Made by a program: the position numbers and the translations under genes. From the NCBI GenBank assembly GCA_018333605.1, contig JAGXSV010000002.1, forward strand, positions 1 through 64,000: a stretch of 64,000 nucleotides of DNA, given 5' to 3'. The first letter of the stretch is position 1, and each line of letters opens with the position of its first letter. This DNA comes from Hydrogenophaga sp. Lineage in GTDB: Bacteria > Pseudomonadota > Gammaproteobacteria > Burkholderiales > Burkholderiaceae_C. The notes beneath the pieces are model-generated. The model saw nothing but the letters and a program-made list of their open reading frames with translations, had not been told where the DNA came from and searched no databases. Positions 12,314-21,013 of this stretch are shown piece after piece.

Positions 12314-12997
12314 TCAGCCCACATGCAGGGCCAAAAAGGCCAGGGTGCGTTCGCGCGCCAACTCAGCGGCGGCCTGGTTGTACGAGCCGCGTTGGTCGCA
12401 GTTGAAGCCGTGGTTGGCGGCGTACACCTGCACCGCCACGCCAGGCTGGGCTGCTTTGAAGGCTTCCACCGTGTCCAGCGGAATCCAGTGGTCCTGGTCG
12501 CCAAAATGGGCCAGCACGGGCACCTGTGGCTGGCGGGCAGCATCGGCTTCGCCGGTCATGCCGCCGCCATAAAACGGCACTGCCGCCGACAGGCCTTTGA
12601 GCGCACAAGCCGAGCGCCAGGTGAGCAAACCACCCCAGCAATACCCCAGGATGCCCACCTTGCCGGCCTGCGCCGCGTGGTCGATGGCGGCCTGAACGTC
12701 GGGCATGACGCCGGGCTCGGGCAGGGCTTCGACCGCTGTTTTCAGCGCGAAGCCGGCGCCCATGTCGGCCTCGGTGTAGCCCAGCTCCACACCCGCTTCG
12801 ACGCGGTGAAAGGTGGACGGCGCGACGACGAAATAGCCGGCGGCGGCATAACCGTCGGCCACCGAACGGATGTGCGAGTTGATGCCGAAAATTTCCTGCA
12901 ACACCACCAGGCCGCCCTTGGGCGTGCCGGTGGGTTGCGCCACGTAGGCGGGAAAGGTGAAACCGTCGGCGGAAGTGAGTTCAACGAACTGGCCCAT
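12314..12997 (-). CDS. Dienelactone hydrolase family protein
   Basis: A 227-residue alpha/beta hydrolase with the cysteine nucleophile elbow typical of dienelactone hydrolase: GYCWGG, with C120. E35 in [10 protein letters not shown], the Asp of FGDQDHWIP and the His of NHGFNCD complete the catalytic set. Characterised homologues open 4-carboxymethylenebutenolide in chlorocatechol pathways, but many relatives act on other esters, and no chlorocatechol genes are nearby. It leads a tight leftward group with the amidohydrolase and GST genes. Confidence 0.88.
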   Translation of the reverse strand: MGQFVELTSADGFTFPAYVAQPTGTPKGGLVVLQEIFGINSHIRSVADGYAAAGYFVVAPSTFHRVEAGVELGYTEADMGAGFALKTAVEALPEPGVMPDVQAAIDHAAQAGKVGILGYCWGGLLTWRSACALKGLSAAVPFYGGGMTGEADAARQPQVPVLAHFGDQDHWIPLDTVEAFKAAQPGVAVQVYAANHGFNCDQRGSYNQAAAELARERTLAFLALHVG

Positions 12998-13033
12998 GCA
13001 ATGCTCCTGTGTGTTGGTTTTTGAAATGGAAAC

Positions 13034-13633
13034 TCAGGCCGCCAAGCGGCGCTCAACGAAATCGAGCCGGTCTTGGCCCCAGAAAATCTCACCGTCCAGC
13101 ACGTAGCTTGGCGCACCGAACACCCCCGCGTCAACCGCTTCGCGGGTGTGCTGCGCGTAAAGCGCCTTGGTTTGTGCGTCTTGGGCCTGCGCAAGCCGCT
13201 CGGCGTCGAGCCCACATTCGGCCAGCACAGCAGCCAACTCGGTGGCGTCGGCCATGTTGCGCTCTTGGACCCAGATGGCCTGGCCAATGGCACCCGTGAG
13301 ACGCATGGCAGCGGCAGCGCCGTCGTGCGCAGCCACCGCCGTGATGAGCAGGGCCGAGGGGTCACCGGGCAGCGGGAAGTGCCGGGGCTGCGGGTTCAAG
13401 GGCACGCCCAGCGCTTCGCTGAAACGGCGCAATTCCACCAGCCGGTAGGCCTGGCGTTGAGGGGCGCGCTGCGGCAAGGGCAGACCGCCCGACACGGAAA
13501 AAATGTGGCCAAAGTCGGCCGGGCGCACGCGCACCTCGGTGTTCGTTCGCTGCAGCAGTTCGGTCAGCCGGGCATGGCCCAAATACACCCAGGGGCTCTG
13601 GGGTGCAAAGTAATAGTCGAGTGTGCGACGCAT
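13034..13633 (-). CDS. DsbA-family / 2-hydroxychromene-2-carboxylate isomerase-like protein
   Basis: A 199-residue kappa-class GST-like, thioredoxin-fold protein. It starts MRRTLDYYFAPQSPWVYLGH, where the Ser of the SPWVYLG motif is the glutathione-binding position in HCCA isomerases. It ends with the family segment AGVFGAPSYVLDGEIFWGQDRLDFVE. HCCA isomerase acts in naphthalene breakdown; no other naphthalene genes are visible, so the substrate is open. A clear RBS (AGGAG) precedes ATG 13633. It is divergent from the SDR gene. Confidence 0.87.
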   Translation of the reverse strand: MRRTLDYYFAPQSPWVYLGHARLTELLQRTNTEVRVRPADFGHIFSVSGGLPLPQRAPQRQAYRLVELRRFSEALGVPLNPQPRHFPLPGDPSALLITAVAAHDGAAAAMRLTGAIGQAIWVQERNMADATELAAVLAECGLDAERLAQAQDAQTKALYAQHTREAVDAGVFGAPSYVLDGEIFWGQDRLDFVERRLAA

Positions 13634-13720
13634 GGGTGTCTCCTGGCGCTGTTGTAATGATCAAAAATTTGGTGAACCCTTGTTGTAAGCGATGCCACTA
13701 CTTTGTGCAGGAGACCGGTT

Positions 13721-14467
13721 ATGAACCCAGTGCTTTTGGTGACGGGCGCCAGCCGCGGCATTGGCGCTGCCACCGCCCTGCTGGCCGCGCAGCAGGGCTG
13801 GTCGGTGGTGGTGAACTACACCGCCAATTCGCTGGCGGCCGACGAGGTGGTGCGCCGCATCCGCGCCAGCGGCGCCAGCGCCATGGCGGTGCAGGCGGAC
13901 GTGGCCAACGAAGCCCAGGTGCTGGCCATGTTTGCCCGTATCGACGCCAAGCTCGGGCCGCTGAGCGGCCTGGTCAACAACGCCGGCGTGGTGGACGTGA
14001 GCGCGCGCGTAGACGAGATGGACATGGCCCGTTGGCGCCGCATGTTTGACGTCAATGTGTTGGGCAGCATGTTGTGCGCCCGCGAAGCGGTGCGGCGCAT
14101 GAGCACCCGGCACGGCGGCAGCGGAGGGTCCATCGTCAACGTGTCCAGCGCAGCATCGCGCCTGGGCTCACCGGGCCAGTATGTGGACTACGCGGCGGCC
14201 AAGGGCGCCGTGGACGCCTTCACCATCGGGCTGGCCAAGGAAGTGGCGGCCGAGGGCATTCGCGTGAACGCGGTACGCCCTGGGCTGATTGAGACCGAGA
14301 TTCACGCTTCGGGTGGCCTGCCCAACCGGGTGCAAGACTTGAAACACCTGGTGCCCATGCAGCGCGGCGGCACGGCCGACGAGGTGGCGCAGGCCATTGT
14401 GTGGCTGCTGTCACCCGCCGCGAGTTACACCACCATGTCTTTGCTTGACGTCTCAGGAGGAAGGTGA
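13721..14467 (+). CDS. Short-chain dehydrogenase/reductase (SDR)
   Basis: NAD(P)-dependent oxidoreductase of 248 residues with the classical SDR motifs: TGASRGIG for cofactor binding near the N terminus, NNAG, the catalytic Ser in VNVSSAASR and the YAAAK active site. RPGLIETEIH follows, as in FabG-like SDRs. An Asn-Tyr rather than an acidic residue at the end of the second strand (VVVNYTANS) suggests NADP(H). AGGAG lies 7 nt before ATG 13721. The substrate is unknown. Confidence 0.92.
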   Translation: MNPVLLVTGASRGIGAATALLAAQQGWSVVVNYTANSLAADEVVRRIRASGASAMAVQADVANEAQVLAMFARIDAKLGPLSGLVNNAGVVDVSARVDEMDMARWRRMFDVNVLGSMLCAREAVRRMSTRHGGSGGSIVNVSSAASRLGSPGQYVDYAAAKGAVDAFTIGLAKEVAAEGIRVNAVRPGLIETEIHASGGLPNRVQDLKHLVPMQRGGTADEVAQAIVWLLSPAASYTTMSLLDVSGGR

Positions 14468-14472
14468 AATGA

Positions 14473-14553
14473 CACCCCCGCAGCGCTCCGCGCTACCCCC
14501 TTTTAGGGGGCGGCACTGGCCGTCCGGCGAAGCCAGCCCGGCGGTGCCCTGGG
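14473..14553. repeat. GC-rich REP-like element between the SDR and MaoC genes
   Basis: An 80-bp stretch with the core CCCCC-TTTTA-GGGGG, preceded by CGCAGCGCTCCGCGCTA and followed by CCGGCGAAGCCAGCCCGGCGG. It resembles the repeats found in frame inside radA (27521-27598) and the nitronate monooxygenase gene (25048-25119), though it is more diverged. This class of repeat is, to my knowledge, common between genes in Comamonadaceae; the copy number here must be checked. Confidence 0.6.
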
Positions 14554-14605
14554 ATGCGCCTTTTTTACACGCCAGGAGGGAACTCCGGCACCTTGAAAGT
14601 CGAAC

Positions 14606-15103
14606 ATGACCGCCACCACACCCGAACAAAGCCCGCACATCAAAATCTGGTGGGAAGACCTGGAGATTGGCCAGGTGCGCGATCTGGGCAGCATCTCGCC
14701 CACGAGGGAACAGATCATCGCGTTTGCCAGCCAGTTCGACCCGCAACCGTTTCACCTGAGTGAAGAAGGCGGCAAGGCTTCGGTGTTTGGCGCCTTGAGC
14801 GCCAGCGGCTGGCACACCTGCGCCATGGCCATGCGGCTGATGGTGACGAACTTTTTGTGTGAAACATCAAGCCTGGGATCGCCCGGCCTGGAGAGCCTGA
14901 AATGGACCAAACCGGTTTACCCCGGAGACGTGCTGCGGCTGCAACACACCATCACCGAAAAGCGCCCCATGAGCAAACGACCCGACGTGGGGCTGGTGCG
15001 CACGGTGTGGGAAATGTTCAACCAGCACGGCGACAAGGTGCTGCACATGGAGGGCTACGGCATGTTCCGCAGAAGGCTGCCCAACGTGTCTGCTGGCGCA
15101 TGA
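14606..15103 (+). CDS. MaoC-family dehydratase
   Basis: A 165-residue hot-dog-fold protein. The N-terminal WWEDLEIGQVRDLGS leads into the hydratase-2-like motif, where FASQFDPQPFHLSEEGGKASVFGALSASGWHT supplies the Asp-His pair (D in QFDPQPFH). Such proteins hydrate enoyl-CoA or related thioesters. The SDR gene just upstream could provide a partner dehydrogenase, but a REP-like repeat separates the two. The substrate is not deducible. Confidence 0.88.
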   Translation: MTATTPEQSPHIKIWWEDLEIGQVRDLGSISPTREQIIAFASQFDPQPFHLSEEGGKASVFGALSASGWHTCAMAMRLMVTNFLCETSSLGSPGLESLKWTKPVYPGDVLRLQHTITEKRPMSKRPDVGLVRTVWEMFNQHGDKVLHMEGYGMFRRRLPNVSAGA

Positions 15104-15164
15104 ATGCACGCTGAAATGTGCTGATGCTGCGTGGCGGCACGCTTCCTGCCCCACAATCCGCAGC

Positions 15165-15782
15165 ATGGATTTCAAGCCCCTCATCACCTTGCTGGCCATC
15201 GTCAATCCGCTGGCCATCGTTCCGTTTTTCATCCACTACACGCAGGGCTTCACGTCGGCACAGCGCAAGCGCACCATCCTGATCTCGTCCATCAGCGCGT
15301 TTGCCGTCATCGCCACCTGCGCCATCATCGGCCTGCAGATTCTGGAGTTTTTCGGCATTTCGCTGGCCAGCTTTCAGGTGGGCGGTGGCATGCTGCTGCT
15401 CACCTCGGCACTGTCGATGCTGAACGCCCAGCCGGCGGAAGCCAAAACCACCCAAAGCGAGGTGGACAACGCCTCGGCCCGCGCCTCCATTGCTGTGGTG
15501 CCGCTGACCATTCCGCTGCTCACCGGCCCGGCCACCATGTCCACCGTGGTGATTTACGCCGACCAGGCCAAGACCTTCTTCCAGCATGCCGCGCTGGTGG
15601 GCTACGGCGTGGTCATTGCGCTGGCCACCGCGGTGTGCTTCTCGCTGGCCAAGCCCATCGCGCGGCTGATGGGCCAGACCGGCATCAACGTGATGACGCG
15701 GCTGATGGGCCTGATCCTCGCCGCGCTGTCGGTGGAGGTGATGGCCGCCGGGCTGGTGAAGCTGTTTCCGGCGCTGCTGTAA
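15165..15782 (+). CDS. MarC/YhgN-family membrane protein
   Basis: A 205-residue integral membrane protein with about six hydrophobic segments. It starts MDFKPLITLLAIVNPLAIVPFF and carries the family motif PLTIPLLTGPATMSTVV. MarC was once linked to multidrug resistance, but that link has been withdrawn; no transport substrate is established. It ends 6 bp from the convergent ketopantoate-reductase-like gene. Confidence 0.88.
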   Translation: MDFKPLITLLAIVNPLAIVPFFIHYTQGFTSAQRKRTILISSISAFAVIATCAIIGLQILEFFGISLASFQVGGGMLLLTSALSMLNAQPAEAKTTQSEVDNASARASIAVVPLTIPLLTGPATMSTVVIYADQAKTFFQHAALVGYGVVIALATAVCFSLAKPIARLMGQTGINVMTRLMGLILAALSVEVMAAGLVKLFPALL

Positions 15783-15788
15783 CGAGGC

Positions 15789-16787
15789 TCAACCCGGGTA
15801 CAGACCCAGCGTCTGCGCCTGCAGGCGACTCAGTCCCAGCAGGGCATCGGTGAACGGCGTGGCCTCGCCGGTGAGCTCACCCAACTCGCGCACCACGCTC
15901 ACCAGCGCATCCAGTTCCACCGGCTTGCGGGCCTCCACGTCTTGCAACATGGACGTTTTGAACGCGCCCAACCTGAGCGTGACAGCGTGGCGATCTGCGG
16001 GCTGTTGGGCAATGGGAATACCGATGCGCTCGCCAATCGCTTTGGCCTCCAGCATCACCGCGCTGATGAAACCGCGCACCAGTTCGTCACCCAAAATGCG
16101 GTCGGTGGTGGCCCCCGTGAGCGCACTCACGGGGTTCACCGTCATGTTGCCCCAGAGCTTGTACCAGATGTCTTTTTGAATTTGGGGTGACACCGTGGCA
16201 TTGAACCCTGCGCGCTGCAACAGCGCAGCCAGCGCCTGCAAGCGCGGGCTTTCACCGCCTGCGGGTTCGCCCACGATGAGGCCATTGCCAAAATGATGGC
16301 GAATGGCGCCCGGCGCGTCCACCGAGCAACTGGCGTGCACCACGCAGCCCATCACGTGGGCCGCGGGAATGGCGCGCGCAATGGCACCATCAGGGTCGAT
16401 CGTTTGCAGCCGGGTACCAGCATGGTCGCCACCAAAACCATCAAAGAACCACCAGGGCACGCCATTCATGGCCGTCAACACCACGGTTTTAGGTCCCAGC
16501 AACGGCGTCAGCCGTGGGGCCACCGCGGCCAGCGCGGGTGCTTTCACGGCCACGATCACCAGGTCTTGAGGGCCGAGTTGGCTGCCATCGGCCACGGCAT
16601 GCACGCTCGCGCTTTGCTCGCTATCGCCGCTGCGCAGACGCAAGCCGTCGCGCTGCAAAGCCGCCAGCGTTTCGCCGCGTGCAATCGCGCTGACGGTGTA
16701 ACCGGCTTGTGCCAACAGAACACCCAGCCAGCCACCGATGGCGCCGGCGCCGACGATGGTCACACGTTGAAATATCGGTTCGTTCAT
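15789..16787 (-). CDS. 2-dehydropantoate 2-reductase-like (ApbA/PanE family) oxidoreductase
   Basis: A 332-residue NAD(P)H-dependent reductase with the N-terminal Rossmann motif VGAGAIGGWLG, then VIVAVKAPAL, and the C-terminal helical domain with the catalytic-type Lys in KDIWYKLWGNMTVNPVSALTG. PanE proteins reduce ketopantoate in pantothenate synthesis. This one is longer than E. coli PanE and is the last gene of the hpa-type operon, 4 bp after a class II aldolase, so a catabolic 2-keto or 3-keto acid substrate is plausible. ATG 16787 is used; the longer frame is a shadow. Confidence 0.85.
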   Translation of the reverse strand: MNEPIFQRVTIVGAGAIGGWLGVLLAQAGYTVSAIARGETLAALQRDGLRLRSGDSEQSASVHAVADGSQLGPQDLVIVAVKAPALAAVAPRLTPLLGPKTVVLTAMNGVPWWFFDGFGGDHAGTRLQTIDPDGAIARAIPAAHVMGCVVHASCSVDAPGAIRHHFGNGLIVGEPAGGESPRLQALAALLQRAGFNATVSPQIQKDIWYKLWGNMTVNPVSALTGATTDRILGDELVRGFISAVMLEAKAIGERIGIPIAQQPADRHAVTLRLGAFKTSMLQDVEARKPVELDALVSVVRELGELTGEATPFTDALLGLSRLQAQTLGLYPG

Positions 16788-16791
16788 GGCT

Positions 16792-17574
16792 TCAATGCCT
16801 GTAAGAATCGTCAAGGCGGTCCACCTGCCGCACCAGGGCGTTGAACACGTCCTGGCCTGCGCCGTGGTTCGGGTTGAACTGCAGTGCGTCGCGCGTGCAT
16901 TTTTCGGCAATGGCCTGGGGCACGGGAATGACCGCTTCGGCCCCGCCCATGCTGAAGGTGGCCAGCTGGATCTCGCAGGCGCGCTGCAGTGTCCACAAAA
17001 TCGCGAAGGTCTGCGCCAGCGAGGCGCCCCAGGCCAGCAGGCCGTGGTTGCGCAAGATCACCGCTGGCTTGTTGCCGATGCTTTGCAGCACGCGCGGCCC
17101 CTCTTCGGCGTGGATGGTAATGCCCTCAAAGTCGTGGTAAGCCACCATGCCGTGCAACTGGGCGCTGTAAAAGTTGGTCTGCTGCAGGCCATCTTTGAGG
17201 CAGGCCACGGCCACACCGGCGGTGGTGTGGGTGTGCATGACGCAGTGGGCGCCTTCAATGCCGCCGTGAATGGTGGCATGCACCACGAAGCCCGCCGGAT
17301 TGACGCGGTGGGCAGAACCATCGAGCACATCACCCTGCAGGTTGATCTTCACCAGATTGCTCGCCGTGACTTCGCTGTAGTGCAGACCGAAGGGGTTGAT
17401 CAGGAACTGCTTGTCACCGCCGGTCACCCGGTCGGGCAGGCGCAGCGTGATGTGGTTGTAGATCATCTCGATCCAGCCCAGGTGGGCGAACACGCGGTAG
17501 CAGGCGGCCAGCTCCACGCGGGCGGCCCATTCGTCGGGATGCATGCCAGCGGGTGTGTTCATCGATGCAGTCAT
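16792..17574 (-). CDS. Class II aldolase/adducin-domain protein
   Basis: A zinc-dependent aldolase-like protein of 260 residues. Metal ligands are visible as HATIHGG, HTHTTAG and the C-terminal RNHGLLAWG. The N-terminal helix region ACYRVFAHLGWIEMIYNHITLRLP is typical. ATG 17574 is chosen because AAGGA lies 8 nt before it; an in-frame TTG at 17607 overlaps the hpaI stop. Family members act on fuculose-phosphate or similar, or as decarboxylases; the real substrate is unknown. It is inserted between hpaI and the PanE-like gene, tightly spaced with both. Confidence 0.88.
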   Translation of the reverse strand: MTASMNTPAGMHPDEWAARVELAACYRVFAHLGWIEMIYNHITLRLPDRVTGGDKQFLINPFGLHYSEVTASNLVKINLQGDVLDGSAHRVNPAGFVVHATIHGGIEGAHCVMHTHTTAGVAVACLKDGLQQTNFYSAQLHGMVAYHDFEGITIHAEEGPRVLQSIGNKPAVILRNHGLLAWGASLAQTFAILWTLQRACEIQLATFSMGGAEAVIPVPQAIAEKCTRDALQFNPNHGAGQDVFNALVRQVDRLDDSYRH

Positions 17575-17603
17575 GGTCAGGATTCCTTCGGTGGCAGAGG
17601 CAT

Positions 17604-18431
17604 TCAATAGCTGTTCTTTGTGGGCGCTGCCGACCCTTTGAAACGCGCCAGCAGCTCACTGGCTGCGGCCGACAGCAACATGGTGTCCACCCCCACCGCC
17701 ACAAACAGCGCGCCTGCGTCCAGCCACTGGCGGGCCTGGGATTCGGTGGTGGCGAGAATGCCCGGCGCCTTGCCAGCGGCACGAATGCGTGCAATGCCGT
17801 CCTGAATGGCGGCCTGCACATCGGGATGCCCAGGGTTGCCCGGATGGCCCATGGACGCGCTCAAATCGGCGGGACCGATGAACACGCCATCGACACCGGG
17901 CGTGGCGGCTAAAGCGTCCAGGTTGCGCATGGCTTGTACCGTTTCAGCCTGCACCAACAGGCACACCTGGGCATTGGCTTCGTGGATGTAGTTCGGGTGG
18001 CGTTGCCAGCGCGAGGCACGCGCCAGCGCACTGCCCATGCCGCGAATACCACCCTGCCCGTCGGCCTGCGGGTAGCGCATGGCCTGCACCAACTTCGCGG
18101 CTTGCTCGGCGGTGTCCACCATGGGCACCAGAATGGTCTGCACGCCAATGTCCAGGTACTGTTTGATGAGCGCGGTGGCGCCCACCGGAACCCGCGCCAC
18201 GGCCTGCGTGGGCAAGTGGGGCAGCGCGTGTTTCGCGCTGTCAATGGCCTGCAGTTGGGCCAACGTGCTGCGCACGTCGTTGGGCGCGTGCTCACCGTCG
18301 ATCAGCAGCCAGTCGTAGCCGGCACCGGCGAGTATTTCTGCGCAGTAGGGCTCGGCCAAACCGAGCCACAGGCCAATTTGCGGCTGGCCCTGGGTGAGCG
18401 CTTGCTTGAAGGTGTTGGTGGGTGTTTTCAT
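17604..18431 (-). CDS. hpaI: 4-hydroxy-2-oxoheptane-1,7-dioate aldolase
   Basis: Cleaves 4-hydroxy-2-oxoheptane-1,7-dioate to pyruvate and succinic semialdehyde, the last step of the homoprotocatechuate pathway. The 275-residue HpcH/HpaI TIM barrel shows [50 protein letters not shown], a metal-binding Glu in LVQAETVQA, and [20 protein letters not shown] 18431 gives the usual family length. It sits 14 bp after hpaH. A general 2-keto-3-deoxyaldonate aldolase is possible by sequence alone; the operon favours HpaI. Confidence 0.93.
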   Translation of the reverse strand: MKTPTNTFKQALTQGQPQIGLWLGLAEPYCAEILAGAGYDWLLIDGEHAPNDVRSTLAQLQAIDSAKHALPHLPTQAVARVPVGATALIKQYLDIGVQTILVPMVDTAEQAAKLVQAMRYPQADGQGGIRGMGSALARASRWQRHPNYIHEANAQVCLLVQAETVQAMRNLDALAATPGVDGVFIGPADLSASMGHPGNPGHPDVQAAIQDGIARIRAAGKAPGILATTESQARQWLDAGALFVAVGVDTMLLSAAASELLARFKGSAAPTKNSY

Positions 18432-18445
18432 GGTGGCGTGAGGGT

Positions 18446-19273
18446 TCAGACAAAACGGAACTTCAGGCACCCCAGCGGGCCGTAGTCGGCCTCGAACAGG
18501 TCACCCGCCCTGGCGGCCACCGGCCGCGTGAACGAGCCGGCGAGCACGATCTCGCCGGCCTGCAGCGATTCGCCCCAGGGCGCCAGTTTGTTGGCCAGCC
18601 AGGCAACGCCGATGGCCGGGTCGCCCTGCACGCCGGCGGCCAGGCCGGTCTCTTCGACCGCGCCGTTTTGCCGCAGGATGGCGCCGCACCAGGGGCGGTT
18701 GGTGCGGTGCGGGTCGGCGCGGAACGCCGGGTCACCGGCGCCGATCACGATGCCGGCGTTGGCCGCGTTGTCGCTGATGGTGTCGAAGACCTTGCGCATG
18801 GCCTTGGTGTGCCGGTCGAACTGCTCGATCCGGGCGTCGATGATTTCAATGGCGGGGGTGATGTAGTCCGTCGCATTGAGCACGTCATCCACCGTCACGT
18901 TGGGCCCGGCCAGCGGCGCCTTGAGCACGAAGGCGAGCTCCACCTCCACGCGCGGGGCAATGAAATGCTTCACCGGGATCTCCAGCACCTCGCCGGCCTG
19001 GGCGACATAAAGCATGTCGTCGAGCAGGGTGCCGTAATCCGGCTCGTCGATCTGGCTGCTGATCTGCATGGCACGGCTGGTGAGGCCGATCTTGTGACCG
19101 ATCACCCGCTTTCCCCCGGCCTTCTGCAACTCGACCCAGGCGCGGCCGATGCGGTAGCCGTCATCGATGGTCATGCCCGGGTGACGCCTGGAGAAGTGTT
19201 CGACCGGCGTGCGGCTGCGCTGGGACTGCTGCAGTTCGGCGGCGAGTTGCTGGATGAGGGTGTCGTCGAACAT
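18446..19273 (-). CDS. hpaH: 2-oxo-hept-4-ene-1,7-dioate hydratase
   Basis: Adds water to 2-oxohept-4-ene-1,7-dioate before the HpaI aldolase. The 275-residue protein has the hydratase (MhpD/HpaH) signature: [28 protein letters not shown], the metal-ligand segment [10 protein letters not shown], and [18 protein letters not shown] 19273 starts [14 protein letters not shown]. The gene is only 4 bp after hpaF, consistent with operon expression. Confidence 0.94.
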   Translation of the reverse strand: MFDDTLIQQLAAELQQSQRSRTPVEHFSRRHPGMTIDDGYRIGRAWVELQKAGGKRVIGHKIGLTSRAMQISSQIDEPDYGTLLDDMLYVAQAGEVLEIPVKHFIAPRVEVELAFVLKAPLAGPNVTVDDVLNATDYITPAIEIIDARIEQFDRHTKAMRKVFDTISDNAANAGIVIGAGDPAFRADPHRTNRPWCGAILRQNGAVEETGLAAGVQGDPAIGVAWLANKLAPWGESLQAGEIVLAGSFTRPVAARAGDLFEADYGPLGCLKFRFV

Positions 19274-19277
19274 GGTT

Positions 19278-19724
19278 TTAGGGCTTCGGAAAGAGCGGGT
19301 GCAGCGAGCTGTTTTTCGCGTCGAAGACCTCATGGCCTTCGTCCACCTGCACCGTGATGCCGATGGGGCGCCGGGCGAGCTGCTCGGCGAAACGTTGTTT
19401 CACGCAGGCATTGAGCGCGTCGCCTACGCGCTGGTGCACGGCCGCGCTGCGGCCTTTGGCCATGCGCACGTTCATGTAGACAAAAGCGTAGTCACCGCCC
19501 AGCCCGGCCGCGATGCCCTCTGCGCCGCCGTCGGACACCGCACTGTGCGCCGCCGGGTAGGCCAGCACACGCGTGCCGCCGGTGGGGAAGACCTGGCGGT
19601 CCTGCTCGTCGCGCACGGCAAGCATGGTGTCGGCGAGTGCGCGGCACAGGCCGGTCATGTCGATGCCGCCTTCAGCAGCCGGCTTGTCCAGGTTGGGGGT
19701 GTAGAGGATGACGAGGTGAGGCAT
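19278..19724 (-). CDS. hpaF: 5-carboxymethyl-2-hydroxymuconate delta-isomerase
   Basis: Tautomerises 5-carboxymethyl-2-hydroxymuconate for the next decarboxylation. The 148-residue protein starts MPHLVILYTPNLD; after Met removal the N-terminal proline is the catalytic base of the tautomerase superfamily. It ends LARRPIGITVQVDEGHEVFDAKNSS. The longer open frame reaching into hpaD is not used. The start lies 14 bp after the hpaD stop. It is somewhat longer than the roughly 125-residue E. coli enzyme. Confidence 0.9.
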   Translation of the reverse strand: MPHLVILYTPNLDKPAAEGGIDMTGLCRALADTMLAVRDEQDRQVFPTGGTRVLAYPAAHSAVSDGGAEGIAAGLGGDYAFVYMNVRMAKGRSAAVHQRVGDALNACVKQRFAEQLARRPIGITVQVDEGHEVFDAKNSSLHPLFPKP

Positions 19725-19738
19725 GGGGATACTGCCTT

Positions 19739-20665
19739 TCAGAGGCGCGAACTCAGGAGACTGAAGCCGTCGGCGGCCGAAGCCTGCGCCGGCGGGATGG
19801 CCTTCCCGGTGACGGGCGTGACCGGGAACACGGCATTGATCTGGCCGGTGCCCGACGCGCCGAAGTAGGGCGTGATGACCTCGGCCTTGCCGTCGTATTC
19901 GCTCCAGCCCAGCACGCCCAGCATCATGGCGGTGTCGTGCATGAAGCCTTCGCCGTGGCCCTTGGCGGCGTACTCGGGCAGCATGCCGCAGAAGTCGGCC
20001 CACTCGCCGTTTTCCCACATCTGCACCACGCGGTGGTCCAGCGTTTCGAGGAAGGGGCTCCAGACCTTGAAGGCGAATTCGGGCGCCAGGCCGTTCTGTG
20101 CGAAGCGGTGGCTCAGGCTGCCACTGGCGAGGAAGGCCACGGTGCCGTCGTAGTGGTCTTCCACCGCGCGGCGCATGGCCCAGCCCAGGCGCGCGCTGTC
20201 GTTGAGGTAGTGCACCGTGCACAGTGCCGAGACCGAAACGGCCTTGAAGTGCTGGTCGGCGTTCATGTAGCGCATGGGCACGAGGGTGCCGTATTCGGGG
20301 CCGAGCGTGGTGGCGTGGTGGGCCAGGGTTTCGACACCGTGTTCGTTGCACACCTGGGCCAACAGTTTCCCCAATTCGGGGTTACCGGGGATGGCGAACG
20401 GCAGGTTGCTGATGAAGTGCGGCAGCTCGTTGCTGGTGTAGGTGCCTTCGAAGTGCGCCGCGCAGTTGAGGTGGTAGCTGGCGTTGACGAGCCAGTGGGT
20501 GTCGAAGACGACGATGGTGTCCACGCCAAGTTCTTTGCAGCGGCGCGCGATTTCCTTGTGGCCGTCGATGGCGTCCTGGCGGGAGCCTTTGCGCGGGCCG
20601 TCAAGCTCGCTGAGGTACATCGAGGGGACGTGGGTGATCTTTCCTACGAGTGCTACTTTGCCCAT
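19739..20665 (-). CDS. hpaD: 3,4-dihydroxyphenylacetate 2,3-dioxygenase (extradiol, class III)
   Basis: Ring-opening step: homoprotocatechuate plus O2 gives 5-carboxymethyl-2-hydroxymuconate semialdehyde. The 308-residue LigB-type protein shows MGKVALVGKITHVPSMYLSE with an early His ligand, then VVFDTHWL, HHATTLGPEYGTLVPM and FLASGSLSHRF. It is thus the LigB-like E. coli type, not the vicinal-oxygen-chelate type of Arthrobacter. AGGAG precedes ATG 20665. A 348-bp gap holding two REP-like elements separates it from hpaE. Confidence 0.94.
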   Translation of the reverse strand: MGKVALVGKITHVPSMYLSELDGPRKGSRQDAIDGHKEIARRCKELGVDTIVVFDTHWLVNASYHLNCAAHFEGTYTSNELPHFISNLPFAIPGNPELGKLLAQVCNEHGVETLAHHATTLGPEYGTLVPMRYMNADQHFKAVSVSALCTVHYLNDSARLGWAMRRAVEDHYDGTVAFLASGSLSHRFAQNGLAPEFAFKVWSPFLETLDHRVVQMWENGEWADFCGMLPEYAAKGHGEGFMHDTAMMLGVLGWSEYDGKAEVITPYFGASGTGQINAVFPVTPVTGKAIPPAQASAADGFSLLSSRL

Positions 20666-20725
20666 GGGTTTTGTCTCCTGCTGATGGGTTGGCTTTCGGT
20701 GGTTTCCCGGCCGCCGTGTGTGGTG

Positions 20726-20828
20726 GAAGGCGATGATGGGCGTGTACCTACGCTCATGTCCCCCGGTCTGCGCTGCGCGCAGCCCTCCTCCTTTACTTCG
20801 CTGCGGCACACACCCATCACCGCCTTCT
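20726..20828 (-). repeat. REP-like structured element, copy 1
   Basis: Read on the minus strand this is an outer stem (GAAGGCGGTGATGGG paired with its partner near 20726-20740), then a conserved strand AGCGAAGTAAAGGAGGAG, a 19-nt hairpin with a GCA loop (20766-20784), a conserved strand CGGGGGACATGAGC, and the closing stem. The core is 20752-20802. It is inverted relative to copy 2. GGAG abuts the hairpin foot as in described REP sequences. It lies between hpaD and hpaE. Confidence 0.75.
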
Positions 20829-20871
20829 CGCTGCGCATTGGCACTCGACCGTTGAGCTCCAACACCGCGTC

Positions 20872-20980
20872 AGGAAGGGAGTGACGTGGCGTTCTGTGTA
20901 GCGAAGTAAAGGAGGAGAAACGGGCGCAGCCCGTTTCGGGGGACATGAGCGCAACAGAGCGCCACGGCGCTACCTTCCCG
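20872..20980 (+). repeat. REP-like structured element, copy 2 (inverted partner)
   Basis: On the plus strand the outer stem GGAAGGGAGTGACGTGGCG pairs with CGCCACGGCGCTACCTTCC (about 22 of 29 positions match). Inside are the conserved AGCGAAGTAAAGGAGGAG, a perfect 8-bp hairpin AAACGGGC-GCA-GCCCGTTT, and the conserved CGGGGGACATGAGC. The core is 20900-20950. The conserved strands are identical to copy 1 while both stems differ in sequence yet still pair. The pair of copies, 97 bp apart by core, looks like a REPIN-type doublet. Confidence 0.75.
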
Positions 20981-21013
20981 CCCAGGTCCAAGAGTGAAAC
21001 GCAGGAGAGCAAA

